This document shows, one piece after another, positions 26,388 through 35,674 of a stretch of DNA of 64,000 bases. Source of the DNA: Bacteroidales bacterium (GTDB lineage Bacteria; Bacteroidota; Bacteroidia; Bacteroidales; Marinilabiliaceae); the NCBI GenBank assembly GCA_024401395.1, contig JAKSLD010000002.1, forward strand, positions 155,939 through 219,938. The letters run 5' to 3'. The translations under genes and the position numbers were made by a program. The first letter of the stretch is position 1. Every line of letters begins with the position of its first letter. The notes beneath the pieces are model-generated. The model was not told the DNA's origin and made no database searches. It worked only from the letters and a program-made list of their open reading frames with translations.

Positions 26388-26508
26388 GCTCTGGTTAATT
26401 AATTTATACTTTTGATGGAGCGAATATAGGGATTATTTTTATTGCTCGTACAGATTTGTGTGGTTTTTTGTCTTTTTGCCAAGACACGAAACTACAAGGA
26501 ACAAAGAA

Positions 26509-26534
26509 GGCTGAGTCAATGCCTTGACCCAGCC
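26509..26534 (-). terminator. Probable terminator after the TonB receptor gene
   Basis: GGCTG-GTCAA pairs with TTGAC-CAGCC (one internal mismatch), followed on the minus strand by TTCTTTGTT. It lies about 30 bases past the receptor stop. Confidence 0.7.
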
Positions 26535-26565
26535 CCCTCGGATTAATAGTATTAGTATGATTTTA

Positions 26566-29529
26566 TTAGAATGCGCAAGTCATACCAAGAGTGTAGAGAC
26601 CCTCGATCTTATCACCATAGAGGAACTCAACTTTCTTATTATTCAACAAGTTGTGTGCTGAAAGGAAGAACTCGATATTTGCATTAGGGTGATAACCGAC
26701 CTTAGCGTTTACAGTGAAACGAGGGTTGAGCTTATCTACGCCGAATGATGTAAGATACTCGCGACCAGACATGAAGTTTGCAAAAGCAGCGATGTTAACC
26801 TGGCTGATAGGCTTGTAGATGAGGCCTGCCATACCGTAGAAACCAGGAGTAGCCTTATGCTTGTGACCATTCTCAAGAGGTGGCTGAACGAACTCGCTGT
26901 TACCGAGAGTTGCGTTCATCTGCTCATCCATACGGACATCGTACTTCAAGGCATAGTACATTGACAATGGGTGGTTGACTACTACTCCATTCTCATCTGT
27001 GTAAGATGTTGCGCCTGCCTGAGCTGCTGCATAGAGAGCAGCCATAGTTTCAGCCTGCTGAGCAGGGTTCATCTTACCATAAGACTGAGCGATATAATCG
27101 TCTGCGTGAGGATTGTTGAGAACTGTCTGTAGCAATGACATACCAGCATTGATATCACCACCAGAAGCGATGACTGACTGAGCAAACCCCATCATCAACT
27201 CTTGCACTGCAGCGCCAGATTTTGCACCTGCAATCTGCAACTGAGAAGAAAGAGCTTCGTTCTGACTATAGGCATAATAATTGTCGATGATAGTCTTCTG
27301 AACATTCAAGTTGAACTTAGTAATCAACTTTGGCGAGATGATCCAGTCGATACCCAAGCTCACACCCATCTGTCTAACCTCGTAAGGAAGGTTATCAAAC
27401 TTAATGTAAGCCTCCTTATTGAAAATGTTATGAACATTGAGCTGACCCATAGCCTGACCGAAAGCAGCCTGAGTTGCACCTGCCATTGCGCCCATGAATT
27501 GCTGATCGCCCTCAGGACCTGCAGGGAACATATCTCTGCTGATAGAAGAAGTACTCTGCTCCACAGCGTTCTTTGCCACATCGGCCAAGCGCATGATTGT
27601 TTCAGGAGAGAGCTTAAATCTAGCAGTATTACTCATCAAAGCTCCATAATCACGGCTCCAAGACACGAATGCCTCTGCATCAATAAGCACCTTGTTTGAA
27701 GGTCTCCAACGATAACCCAACTCGATATTATCCATATTGGTCATATCGAAATCATCGTTACCTACGAAGTGCAATACATTAGGCCACAAGATATTTGTAC
27801 GCTCAACAGTCAATGCTGATGAAGTATTAACCATTGTCATTGAACGGTTAGCACGGCCATAGCTCAAACGAAGGAAGTTATCATCATTGAAGAGATAGTT
27901 GGCAACGAACTGATATGATGTATTCCATGTATCTGGAATAGAAGTCTTATCTGAACGGAGAGCCGCGATGAGTCGCAAGTTGCCGAAGTTAGCATTGAAG
28001 CGAACCGATGGAGCGAAAGTACTTACATCAGCTTCGCCATCGAAGAAACCACCGAGTTTCTGATAACCGCTCTTAGCCTGAGTGGCAGTCCCCATACCCT
28101 TGCCATAGTCGAAATATGGGGTAACATCCTTATACTTGATGTATTGGTATGTAACACCTGGGCGTATAGCGAAATGGTCTCCGATGCTGAAATCATACTC
28201 TGCAGCAACGTTATAAGTGAAAGGCTTAACATTGAAACCAGGAACACCTACAGCATAATTATTCTCACCTGCCATAAAATCGGCATTCAACGAAAGACCA
28301 TAGAGGCGAGCGTTCATGTTACCATAGTAAGTCTCAGAAGTACGGTTCTCGAACGACATATAGCTGTCGCCCACCTGAGTAGCCATAACATCTGAATTCT
28401 GGTAACCGAACGAGAGGTCGAATCGGACATCACTGTTTGGGACTATGGTTACATAACCATTGATACCTGTAGTGTGACGAGACACCGATGGATCCTTGTA
28501 CTTATTGTTCAAGTTACGCTCAGGCATATTGGTCTCGAAGAGGTAATAGTCCATCTCACCACTTTGAGGATTAGGAGATGTGATGACCTGCATAAGGTTT
28601 TTGATATCATCTACCTCGATATAACCTCCATTAGAAGCATCCTTCAACGCGCCCTGCTGTACGTATGCGCCAAGCTGGGCTTGCGAGAATGGCTGGTTGA
28701 TACCAGGAAGCTGAGCTGTTCTATCTGCGAAGAACAGACCGTGCTGAGGCATAACGTAGAGTTTATCAGTCGAACGGTCGCGACGCTGGGTATTGAAAGT
28801 AAGGCCTACAGAGAACTTATCAGTGAACGACTTGCGGAGTGCGAAGTCGACAACATATGTATCGCTGTTTCCCATCTGGCAGCTACCGCTGACATTCTTT
28901 GATGTTGGATTAGGCTTTTCAGTAATGATATTGATTACACCCTGAACTGCGTTACCACCATAGAGAGCCGAGCTAGCGCCACGCACTACCTCGATACGCT
29001 CAATATCCTCGATAGAGATTGGGAGCATATCGAAGTTGATAGCACCCATTGCGTAGTTGTGAGCCACACGACCATCAATCATCAAGAGGGTATTTGCATT
29101 CTCAGAATAAAGGAGAAGGTTATTGTCTGGGATGTTGTTCAAACCACGGAGTTGAACATCATACATACCATTTGTCTTCTCTTGCACGATCACACCAGGA
29201 ATAAGGCGGAAAGCCTCCTCAATGGTAGTGAGACCGTAGGTACGCATCTCGCTTCGGGTAAGAACGGAAGAAGAAAGTGGACTAGTGAAAGCGTCCTCCT
29301 CCTCTTTCGATGCGGAAGATACATTCTTGTTCATAATCATCGCGAAGAGTTCGTCTACGCTTGATACGCCAAGGGTTTCAACGGCAGCCATCAAATCCTC
29401 CAAAGAGAGATCAGAAAGCTCCTCGATAGACATTGCCATAATCTGCTCTTTTGTCAGATTTGTCTGTGCGTTACTCATTCCCATAACGAATGCGAGAAGG
29501 AGAATAATGGCGGTGAATCTTAGTTTCAT
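26566..29529 (-). CDS. TonB-dependent outer membrane receptor
   Basis: The product is about 987 residues. I start at the ATG at 29529 (signal peptide MKLRFTAIILLLAFVMGMSNAQ); the four codons upstream begin with TTG. After a helical, acidic segment (LTKEQIMAMSIEELSDLSLEDLMAAVE) a TonB plug follows: TSPLSSSVLTRSEMRTYGLTTIEEAFRLIPGV, VQLRGLN, IDGRVAH and IERIEVVRGASSALYGGNAVQGVINIIT. The remainder is a 22-strand-type barrel ending GKVGYHPNANIEFFLSAHNLL...LGMTCAF. It lacks a CarboxypepD_reg domain and resembles colicin I/vitamin-type receptors more than SusC. The ligand is unknown. No riboswitch is seen in the 205-base upstream gap. Confidence 0.9.
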   Translation of the reverse strand: MKLRFTAIILLLAFVMGMSNAQTNLTKEQIMAMSIEELSDLSLEDLMAAVETLGVSSVDELFAMIMNKNVSSASKEEEDAFTSPLSSSVLTRSEMRTYGLTTIEEAFRLIPGVIVQEKTNGMYDVQLRGLNNIPDNNLLLYSENANTLLMIDGRVAHNYAMGAINFDMLPISIEDIERIEVVRGASSALYGGNAVQGVINIITEKPNPTSKNVSGSCQMGNSDTYVVDFALRKSFTDKFSVGLTFNTQRRDRSTDKLYVMPQHGLFFADRTAQLPGINQPFSQAQLGAYVQQGALKDASNGGYIEVDDIKNLMQVITSPNPQSGEMDYYLFETNMPERNLNNKYKDPSVSRHTTGINGYVTIVPNSDVRFDLSFGYQNSDVMATQVGDSYMSFENRTSETYYGNMNARLYGLSLNADFMAGENNYAVGVPGFNVKPFTYNVAAEYDFSIGDHFAIRPGVTYQYIKYKDVTPYFDYGKGMGTATQAKSGYQKLGGFFDGEADVSTFAPSVRFNANFGNLRLIAALRSDKTSIPDTWNTSYQFVANYLFNDDNFLRLSYGRANRSMTMVNTSSALTVERTNILWPNVLHFVGNDDFDMTNMDNIELGYRWRPSNKVLIDAEAFVSWSRDYGALMSNTARFKLSPETIMRLADVAKNAVEQSTSSISRDMFPAGPEGDQQFMGAMAGATQAAFGQAMGQLNVHNIFNKEAYIKFDNLPYEVRQMGVSLGIDWIISPKLITKFNLNVQKTIIDNYYAYSQNEALSSQLQIAGAKSGAAVQELMMGFAQSVIASGGDINAGMSLLQTVLNNPHADDYIAQSYGKMNPAQQAETMAALYAAAQAGATSYTDENGVVVNHPLSMYYALKYDVRMDEQMNATLGNSEFVQPPLENGHKHKATPGFYGMAGLIYKPISQVNIAAFANFMSGREYLTSFGVDKLNPRFTVNAKVGYHPNANIEFFLSAHNLLNNKKVEFLYGDKIEGLYTLGMTCAF

Positions 29530-29670
29530 CGTGTTGTCCAATAAAAAAATACTAACTACTAAATTAAACGCTTAATTGTCCCTATATACGCCCTTTCGTG
29601 GACGTTAGTTTATTAAAAAATGTATAATCAGTCAAAAAAACACTATTACGCCGACTGAGGGAAAACAAAA

Positions 29671-29707
29671 CTGTCCGACACCGGGAAGGAACCACGGCAT
29701 CGGACAG
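29671..29707 (-). terminator. Rho-independent terminator after the second GH3 gene
   Basis: CTGTCCGA / TCGGACAG form an 8-bp stem extended by CCG / CGG inside, followed on the minus strand by TTTTGTTTTC. It lies 28 bases past the GH3 stop. Confidence 0.85.
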
Positions 29708-29734
29708 CACATTAACTATATGATACTCTTCACT

Positions 29735-32392
29735 TTACCTCACCTCGAACGAGACAGCTTTAAGATCCTGGTCACGAGAAGAGTTGCCGTATAGGATCTG
29801 GTACTTACCTGCGAAGACATCCAAATCGTCCTTCGATTCGCTGTAGTAAGAGAAAGCATCTGGAGAGAGAGTAAGCTTCACGTCGGCGCTCTTGCCCTTT
29901 GCTATCTCTACACGCTTGTATGCTTTGAGAGACTTGATAGGGGCATCAGGGTTTGTAAGACTCTTGACATAGACTTGAACAACCTCTGCGCCATCGAGAG
30001 AACCCGTATTCTTCACTGGAATAGTGATATCAACGCTCTCGCCCTTCTTGACAGTCTTTTTGGACAACTTAGCCTTACCGAACTCGAAGCTGGTATAGCT
30101 CAAACCATAGCCGAAAGCATATTGAGGTTCACCCTTGAAATAGCGGTAGGTACGGTTCTCCATATTATAGTCCTTGATATCAGGGAGCTGAGATGTAGAC
30201 TTATAGAAAGTTATAGGGAGCTTAGCAGATGGGTTATAGTCACCGAAGAGGACATCAGCGACAGCAGTACCCCCCTCTTGACCTGCATACCAAGCCTGGA
30301 GGAGAGCATCGCAGTTGGTATCCACGCCCTCGAAGCCGATAACCGAGCCAGAACAGTTGACATAAACTACAGGCTTACCTGTAGAGCGCATCTCGGCGAG
30401 GAACTTCTGCTGAATCTCGGGAAGTTCGATAGTTGTACGTTCGTGACCCTCACCCTCCTGAGAAGGTGTGATGCCACCTACATATATAATTACCTCTGCA
30501 TCCTTGATCTTATCCTTGAGTGCTACGAAATCGAGAGGTTTCTGAACAAAAGCCTCGAGAGAGAGACGAGAGACCTGACCCTCCTTATCCGAGGTATAGA
30601 GAATCTCAATATCGTAGGTCTTACCTTGCTCGACATCAGTAGTAACAGCCTTTGGACGGCGGAAGAACTGAATCATGAGTTCCTGACGCTGAGCCTCAGT
30701 AAGTTCCATGCCTGGAACAAAATCAAAAGAGAGTTTAGCCGGATGGTGTTCACCCACAACCTCACCATTAAGCTTAGCCACGAACTCTGTACCGCGGATA
30801 TTGAGCATAAGCTTACCAGTGAAATCAGCGGTATATTTTGCGGTATAGCGAGCAGAGAAATCGTGAGTTGGGACACCATTACCGAAACCATAGCCACCTT
30901 CGGTCTGGTAATCGATCTTATCGGCGTGAGCAACAACGACAGGTTCGCCCTCGAAAGAGCGATTGCCATAATACTCAGCCTTGAAGCCCACCTGACCATC
31001 GGCTTTGATATTCTGACCCTGAGGAATCTGGAGGTAGTCATATTCGATTTCGCAACCCTTGTCAGAGATAATCTTTGCATTAGGGAGCTTATTCTGAATA
31101 CCCTGAAGGATAGTAACGCAGTGTGTAGGAGTACCACTATAGTTACCACGCATCATGATTGGGTCGTCGATATTAGGACCTACGACAGCGACAGTCTTGA
31201 TATTCTTGCTAAGAGGAAGAACATTCTTATCGTTCTTGAGGAGGACCTGACTCTCCTGCGCCATCAATAGAGCATGGTCGCGATGCTTCTGACAGTCGAC
31301 CACAGAACCAGGGATATTATAATAAGGGCTAACCTCATCAGGATCGAGGAGACCCAGGGAGAAGCGGCCATAGAGGACACGTCGGAGCGAGATATCGAGG
31401 TCAGACTCCTTAATGAGACCCTCCTTCACGGCATCGATGAGAGAATTATAGCACTTACCACACTCGAGGTCGGTACCGTGGAGCACTGCATCAGCGCTTG
31501 CATCGGCAGGACCCTTATGAGTCTCGTGACGTCCCTTAGAATAGAAATCATTGATAGCGTCGCAGTCGGTGAGAATGATACCCTTATAATTCCAGCGATC
31601 GCGGAGAATATCTATGAGCAGACGTCCGCTAGAGCAGCAAGGTTCGCCATCCAAGGCAGAATAGGCGCACATAACCTCCTGCACGTTGCCCTCAACGACG
31701 AGTGCCTTGAAAGCAGGGAGGTATGACTCCCAGAGGTCGCGTTTAGAAACCACAGCATTAAACTGGTGGCGCAGAGGCTCAGGTCCGCTGTGAACGGCAT
31801 AATGCTTAGCGCAAGCGTGAGTCTTGAAATGGAGAGTATCAGTACCCTGCATACCGAGGACTACGTTAACGCCCATACGAGAAAGGAGGTAAGGATCCTC
31901 ACCATAGCTCTCCTGAGCACGACCCCAGCGAGGGTCACGGATAAGGTTCACATTAGGAGCCCAGAAAGTAAGGTTTGGAATCCAAGAGACATAAGGACCG
32001 ATATCGCCATCGCGAGAGATAGAATTATAACGACCGCGAGCCTCATCAGAGACCATGGTATATGTGGCCAACTGCCCGTCGTCATCGAAAGTAGATGCGA
32101 GAGCAATAGCCTGAGGAAATACAGTCACATCACTGACGCCCATAAGGCCATGACAAGCTTCGCCCCACCAGTTATAGGCAGGAATACTAAGACGAGGAAT
32201 AGCCAGAGAGCGGTTCATCATCATGCTGACCTTCTCTTCGAGAGTCAGTTGCTGCATGAGGTTGTCGATACGCTCTTCGATAGGGAGATTGTAATTCCAG
32301 AAAGAGTGGTCGTCGCACCCATTATCCTGTGCGAACGACTGGACCGGCAAGAGGAACATAGCCAGTGCCAATGGTAGTTTTTTTAGGTTCAT
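29735..32392 (-). CDS. GH3 family glycoside hydrolase, secreted (beta-xylosidase/beta-glucosidase-like)
   Basis: I start at the ATG at 32392, which opens a signal peptide (MNLKKLPLALAMFLLPVQSFAQ); the frame is open 23 codons further. The product is about 885 residues. GH3 N-terminal motifs are SLAIPRLSIPAYNWWGEACHG, NVNLIRDPRWGRAQESYGEDPYL and CAKHYAVHSGPE. The nucleophile is D276 in GIILTDCDAINDF. The C-terminal domain carries a PA14-like insertion (GFKAEYYGNRSFEGEP) and ends with a fibronectin III-like domain (VDITIPVKNTGSLDGAEVVQVYV). The layout is that of the GH3 at 12.2-14.8 kb, but with a cleavable signal rather than a lipobox. It has a complete promoter and terminator of its own. Exact sugar specificity is uncertain. 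Confidence 0.93.
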   Translation of the reverse strand: MNLKKLPLALAMFLLPVQSFAQDNGCDDHSFWNYNLPIEERIDNLMQQLTLEEKVSMMMNRSLAIPRLSIPAYNWWGEACHGLMGVSDVTVFPQAIALASTFDDDGQLATYTMVSDEARGRYNSISRDGDIGPYVSWIPNLTFWAPNVNLIRDPRWGRAQESYGEDPYLLSRMGVNVVLGMQGTDTLHFKTHACAKHYAVHSGPEPLRHQFNAVVSKRDLWESYLPAFKALVVEGNVQEVMCAYSALDGEPCCSSGRLLIDILRDRWNYKGIILTDCDAINDFYSKGRHETHKGPADASADAVLHGTDLECGKCYNSLIDAVKEGLIKESDLDISLRRVLYGRFSLGLLDPDEVSPYYNIPGSVVDCQKHRDHALLMAQESQVLLKNDKNVLPLSKNIKTVAVVGPNIDDPIMMRGNYSGTPTHCVTILQGIQNKLPNAKIISDKGCEIEYDYLQIPQGQNIKADGQVGFKAEYYGNRSFEGEPVVVAHADKIDYQTEGGYGFGNGVPTHDFSARYTAKYTADFTGKLMLNIRGTEFVAKLNGEVVGEHHPAKLSFDFVPGMELTEAQRQELMIQFFRRPKAVTTDVEQGKTYDIEILYTSDKEGQVSRLSLEAFVQKPLDFVALKDKIKDAEVIIYVGGITPSQEGEGHERTTIELPEIQQKFLAEMRSTGKPVVYVNCSGSVIGFEGVDTNCDALLQAWYAGQEGGTAVADVLFGDYNPSAKLPITFYKSTSQLPDIKDYNMENRTYRYFKGEPQYAFGYGLSYTSFEFGKAKLSKKTVKKGESVDITIPVKNTGSLDGAEVVQVYVKSLTNPDAPIKSLKAYKRVEIAKGKSADVKLTLSPDAFSYYSESKDDLDVFAGKYQILYGNSSRDQDLKAVSFEVR

Positions 32393-32429
32393 TATACTGT
32401 ATTGAATATGTTGTGTTATGTTTTTTGTG

Positions 32430-32461
32430 CAAAGATAAACAAAAATAGATTTTGTCAGCAA
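32430..32461 (-). promoter_or_regulatory. Full Bacteroidota promoter (-33 and -7) of the second GH3 gene
   Basis: On the minus strand TTG at 32461-32459 is followed by 21 bases and then TATCTTTG at 32437-32430. This matches both boxes and the 19-21 base spacing. The -7 box is 37 bases before the ATG. Confidence 0.8.
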
Positions 32462-32480
32462 GAAATCTATTACTGCAAAA

Positions 32481-32513
32481 AATCCCGCACAACTACGTGA
32501 GTCATACGGGATT
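32481..32513 (-). terminator. Rho-independent terminator after the sensor kinase gene
   Basis: AATCCCG / CGGGATT arms, with AC / GT pairs inside, followed on the minus strand by TTTTTTGC. It lies 35 bases past the kinase stop and close to the GH3 promoter. Confidence 0.8.
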
Positions 32514-32547
32514 CTTAATACTTATAGCGACAGTCTTCTTATCGTAC

Positions 32548-33441
32548 TTACTTCGCATCCTCGGAGTAAGGAATGATGATAGCTACCCTAGTACCCATAG
32601 GATTAGAATTGTCATCAACGAGGTCGGTAATTGAATAGCAGGCATCACGTTTAGCATGATTAACCTCCTGGAGACGCTCATGAGTGAGCTTGAGAATTGC
32701 TGAATTACGGCCTATCTTACCCTTATTATACTCGGCAGCGGCCTTACGACCGATACCATTATCAATGATTTCACATTCGATGGTCTGCTCATCATTGCGG
32801 TCATTGATATTAATAGTTATGAAACCATCGGAAGAGTTCTTATGTGCCAGACCATAAAGGACCGCATTCTCCACAAACGGCTGGATGAGCATAGGTGGAA
32901 CGAAAAGCTTTTCGTCATCTACAGTACCATTGATATTGATCTTGTAGTTGAATTTATTACCATAGCGAACTCGTTCAAGATCGAGGTAGAGAGAGAGAGC
33001 CAGCAAATCGACAGAGAGTAGGACCTGCTGCTTTCTAGAATTATCAAAATTCAAACGCAAGAGCTTGGTGAAATTAGTCAAGCTACTTTCAGCGTTCTCC
33101 AGTTCATTATCAGAGATAGAATTCTGGATATAATTAAGAGTATTGAAGACCAGCTGAGGATTCATCTGGTGACGCAAGAGCGCACGTTCTGTCTCCAAAG
33201 TCTTCAATCTGAGAGTTTTCTGTCTATTGATCCTGTAGAGGCTGTAGACCCAAAACAATAGCAAGGCAACAACGACAACGACGGAAACAGTACAGAAATA
33301 GGCCTCTTTAGAATCAGAGGCAGACTGAGAAGCATTACTTCCCAGAGTATAGAGAGAATCTGCTGAGAAAGCAGAAAGATTGTCTGCCAGAGACTCTGCA
33401 GGAGCAAACAAAGCGACGAAAAGTAATAGACAAAAGGACAT
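32548..33441 (-). CDS. LytS/YehU-type membrane histidine kinase lacking the usual phosphoacceptor histidine
   Basis: I start at the ATG at 33441; a TTG lies four codons upstream. The 297-residue product has a signal or first membrane segment, a short periplasmic stretch, a membrane span at about 50-69 (TVSVVVVVALLLFWVYSLY) and a His_kinase (PF06580) domain. The family motif NPHFLFN here reads NPQLVFN (residues 94-100), so position 96 is glutamine (codon CAG, 33156-33154). A histidine lies five residues earlier (RHQMNP). The ATP-binding part is kept: PPMLIQPFVENAVLYGL and IDNGIGRKAA. There is no sensor TPR region and no LytTR regulator next to it. It may be a pseudokinase or use another residue. 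Confidence 0.85.
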   Translation of the reverse strand: MSFCLLLFVALFAPAESLADNLSAFSADSLYTLGSNASQSASDSKEAYFCTVSVVVVVALLLFWVYSLYRINRQKTLRLKTLETERALLRHQMNPQLVFNTLNYIQNSISDNELENAESSLTNFTKLLRLNFDNSRKQQVLLSVDLLALSLYLDLERVRYGNKFNYKININGTVDDEKLFVPPMLIQPFVENAVLYGLAHKNSSDGFITININDRNDEQTIECEIIDNGIGRKAAAEYNKGKIGRNSAILKLTHERLQEVNHAKRDACYSITDLVDDNSNPMGTRVAIIIPYSEDAK

Positions 33442-33605
33442 TTTATTAATCAAGGCATGAGTTATTATTCATGTAAATGTATACATTATCAGAGTACCGA
33501 CGATATACGATGCAAAAATAGTTGATTAAAATCAAATAATCGCACTACTACGATTTTAAAGCACAAAATAGTGCAACAGTCAGCGAGACAGGACAGTCAG
33601 AGGAC

Positions 33606-33663
33606 CTACTGTACTCTATGGCTAGTCATAGAGAAGTCCCTTGTTCATCGTAAATTTTTTATT
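33606..33663 (+). repeat. 11-bp units plus conserved core, copy 3
   Basis: CTACTGTACTC and CTAGTCATAGA are 11-mers starting with CTA; the second abuts GAAGTCCCTTGTTCATCG at 33633, which continues as TAAATTTTTTATT. It is the first of two elements in tandem upstream of wbpE. Confidence 0.8.
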
Positions 33664-33665
33664 CT

Positions 33666-33750
33666 GTACACTCGGACTATACTCGGGCTACATTCGGTCT
33701 ACATTCGGTCTACACTTGGAGAAGTCCCTTGTTCATCGTAATTTTTTATT
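33666..33750 (+). repeat. 11-bp tandem array plus conserved core, copy 4
   Basis: Five perfect-length units (GTACACTCGGA, CTATACTCGGG, CTACATTCGGT twice, CTACACTTGGA) run without gaps into GAAGTCCCTTGTTCATCG at 33721, then TAATTTTTTATTTGCG. This is the clearest example of array-plus-core. The core ends 98 bases before the wbpE start. Confidence 0.9.
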
Positions 33751-33847
33751 TGCGACATAGAGACGGCGAAGAGCAAAAGACGAGAAAAATACAATATTGG
33801 CATTAAATCATTAACTTTACGCCACTAAAAATACTTTTAACGAAGGT

Positions 33848-34990
33848 ATGAATGTAAATATGGTTGACTTAGGTGCGTTACATACACGCCTAGCCAAAGA
33901 ACTCGACCCTGCCATTATGAATGTGGTAAGGAGTGGAGCATATATAAAGGGACCTGACGTGAGTGCCTTTGAAGAAGAGTTAGCGAAATATCTAGGAGTC
34001 AAGCACGTTATAAGCTGCGCCAACGGCACAGATGCGCTACAGTTGGCCCTTATGTCACTAGACATTCCAAAGGGGGCACAGATAATCACCACGGCACAAT
34101 CTTTTATTGCCACGGCAGAAGCTGCGGCACTTTTGGGGTATGAACCAGTGTTCGTAGATGTGAAAGACGACTACAATATCGACGAAAAACTGATAGAAGC
34201 CGCCATTACAGAAAAGACAGCAGCGATAATACCAGTCCACCTGTTCGGCAAGTCGTGCGATTTATCCGCCATTATAAAGATCGCCAACAAATATTCCCTA
34301 CACATCATAGAAGACACAGCGCAAGCGCTAGGTGCGGAATATGAGATAGACGGAGAGCGGAAGAAAGCAGGTACGGCAGGGACAATCGGTTGCACCTCAT
34401 TTTTCCCGACCAAGAATCTAGGCTGTATGGGAGACGGAGGTGCGGTATGGACCAACGATGACAACCTAGCCCGCAAGTTGAGGATGCTGGCATCTCATGG
34501 TTCAGAGAAGAAATATCACAATACAGCGATAGGCATCAACTCGAGATTAGACACCATACAAGCAGCCGTACTGAGAGTCAAACTGAGGTATCTAGACGAG
34601 TTCAACAAGCGCAGACGCGAGATAGCCGTAATGTACAACAGATTGCTGGCAGACATGGAGCAATACATTACATTACCAGAAGCAGACGAACAGACATCGC
34701 GACATGTATTCCATCAATATACCATAGCGCTCAAAAGAGGAGGAGTCCAAGAGCGAGAGGCTATACGCGAAGCATTGAAAGAAAGAGGAATAGCCACAAT
34801 GGTATATTTCCCTGTTGCGCTACATAAGCTGCCAGTATTTGCGGAGAAAAACAAAGAGACCCATCTGCCCAATGCAGAAAAGCTAGCCGACAGAGTCATA
34901 GCACTACCGATGCACACAGAACTAAAAAAAGAAGAAGTGGAATACGTCTGTCAGGCATTACGAGAAGCGACAAAAGAGGCATTCTCGTGA
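33848..34990 (+). CDS. wbpE: DegT/DnrJ/EryC1/StrS aminotransferase, WbpE-like
   Basis: A 380-residue PLP-dependent sugar aminotransferase. Visible motifs are GAYIKGPDVSAFEEELAKYLG, CANGTDALQLAL, the PLP-binding EDTAQALGAEY and K189 in SFFPTKNLGCMGDGGA, which forms the Schiff base. With the next two genes it matches the WbpE step: transamination of UDP-2-acetamido-3-keto-glucuronate to the 3-amino sugar. The trio wbpE-wbpD-wbpB leads to UDP-2,3-diacetamido-2,3-dideoxy-glucuronate. The symbol rests on family and neighbourhood; WbpA (UDP-GlcNAc dehydrogenase) and WbpI (epimerase) are not in the window. Codons are rich in ATA and AGA. Confidence 0.85.
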   Translation: MNVNMVDLGALHTRLAKELDPAIMNVVRSGAYIKGPDVSAFEEELAKYLGVKHVISCANGTDALQLALMSLDIPKGAQIITTAQSFIATAEAAALLGYEPVFVDVKDDYNIDEKLIEAAITEKTAAIIPVHLFGKSCDLSAIIKIANKYSLHIIEDTAQALGAEYEIDGERKKAGTAGTIGCTSFFPTKNLGCMGDGGAVWTNDDNLARKLRMLASHGSEKKYHNTAIGINSRLDTIQAAVLRVKLRYLDEFNKRRREIAVMYNRLLADMEQYITLPEADEQTSRHVFHQYTIALKRGGVQEREAIREALKERGIATMVYFPVALHKLPVFAEKNKETHLPNAEKLADRVIALPMHTELKKEEVEYVCQALREATKEAFS

Positions 34991-35044
34991 AGCGGCGAAA
35001 ATACGTTTGGAAATTATTAACATAATAAGTTGATAATAATTCAC

Positions 35045-35052
35045 TATTTTTG
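35045..35052 (+). promoter_or_regulatory. Possible -7 element before wbpD
   Basis: TATTTTTG matches TAnnTTTG, 40 bases before the wbpD start. wbpD may therefore have a promoter besides read-through from wbpE. Confidence 0.45.
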
Positions 35053-35092
35053 CGAGGGGAAATAAGTTCCCGACATAATACCTGAGACTGCA

Positions 35093-35665
35093 TTGGATTA
35101 TTTCGTACACGAGACATCGGTCATAGATCACCCTTGCGAGATAGGCAAAGGGAGCAAAGTGTGGCATTTCTGTCACATTATGGCAGGTGCGCACATTGGA
35201 GAAAACTGCAACCTCGGTCAGAATGTCATGATTGGCAGCGGTGTCAGGATTGGCGACAGAGTCAAGATACAAAACAACGTATCCATATATAAAGGAGTAG
35301 AGGTAGAAGACGACGTATTTATCGGTCCATCCGCAGTATTTACCAACGTCATCAATCCGAGAAGCTTTATTGAAAGGAAAGACGAATTCAGGCAGACCCT
35401 GCTAAAGAAAGGGTCCACCATAGGAGCCAACTCGACCATAGTATGCGGAGTAGAGATAGGAGAATATGCGCTCATTGGGGCTGGAAGCACCGTTACAAAA
35501 GACGTGAAGCCATACGCGTTAGTAATGGGAGTACCGGCGAGACAGACAGGATGGGTGAGCAAGAATGGGCAGAAACTAGAATTTGACGAAAAGGGAATTG
35601 CGATATGTCCTGCTACCGGAGAAAAGTATCATCTGGCAGACAGGAAGGTAGAACAAGAAGATTAA
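35093..35665 (+). CDS. wbpD: WbpD-like left-handed beta-helix N-acetyltransferase
   Basis: A 190-residue hexapeptide-repeat acyltransferase: [49 protein letters not shown], then the signature [10 protein letters not shown] and [23 protein letters not shown]. It should acetylate the 3-amino group of UDP-2-acetamido-3-amino-glucuronate using acetyl-CoA. The start is TTG at 35093: homologues begin MDYFVHE, and no in-frame ATG lies between the upstream stop at 35063 and this codon. It follows wbpE after about 100 bases and is 9 bases before wbpB. Confidence 0.87.
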   Translation: MDYFVHETSVIDHPCEIGKGSKVWHFCHIMAGAHIGENCNLGQNVMIGSGVRIGDRVKIQNNVSIYKGVEVEDDVFIGPSAVFTNVINPRSFIERKDEFRQTLLKKGSTIGANSTIVCGVEIGEYALIGAGSTVTKDVKPYALVMGVPARQTGWVSKNGQKLEFDEKGIAICPATGEKYHLADRKVEQED

Positions 35666-35674
35666 CAAACACTA

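Larger units (their letters stand above)
33442..33847. other. Intergenic region between divergent kinase and wbpE-like genes
   Basis: About 400 bases. It holds a -7 element for the kinase (TATTTTTG, minus strand, 33513-33520), a TTGATT-AA-AATCAA inverted repeat next to it (33522-33535), two consecutive core-repeat elements in plus orientation (33606-33663 and 33666-33750), and a weak -7 element TAACTTTA (33812-33819) before wbpE. No coding frame is supported. Confidence 0.65.

Noticed and set aside
29542-29734. Possible cobalamin riboswitch upstream of the TonB receptor
   Set aside because: No B12-box-like sequence was seen, and the gap also holds the GH3 terminator, leaving too little room.
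29975-31270. A 431-codon plus-strand open frame
   Set aside because: It lies wholly antisense to the second GH3 gene, which has clear catalytic motifs; long antisense frames follow from its codon bias.
33721-33750. The T-rich end of the core considered as a terminator
   Set aside because: Only some copies can form a 5-bp hairpin, it is separated from the T run by about 13 bases, and most copies lie upstream of genes in sense orientation.
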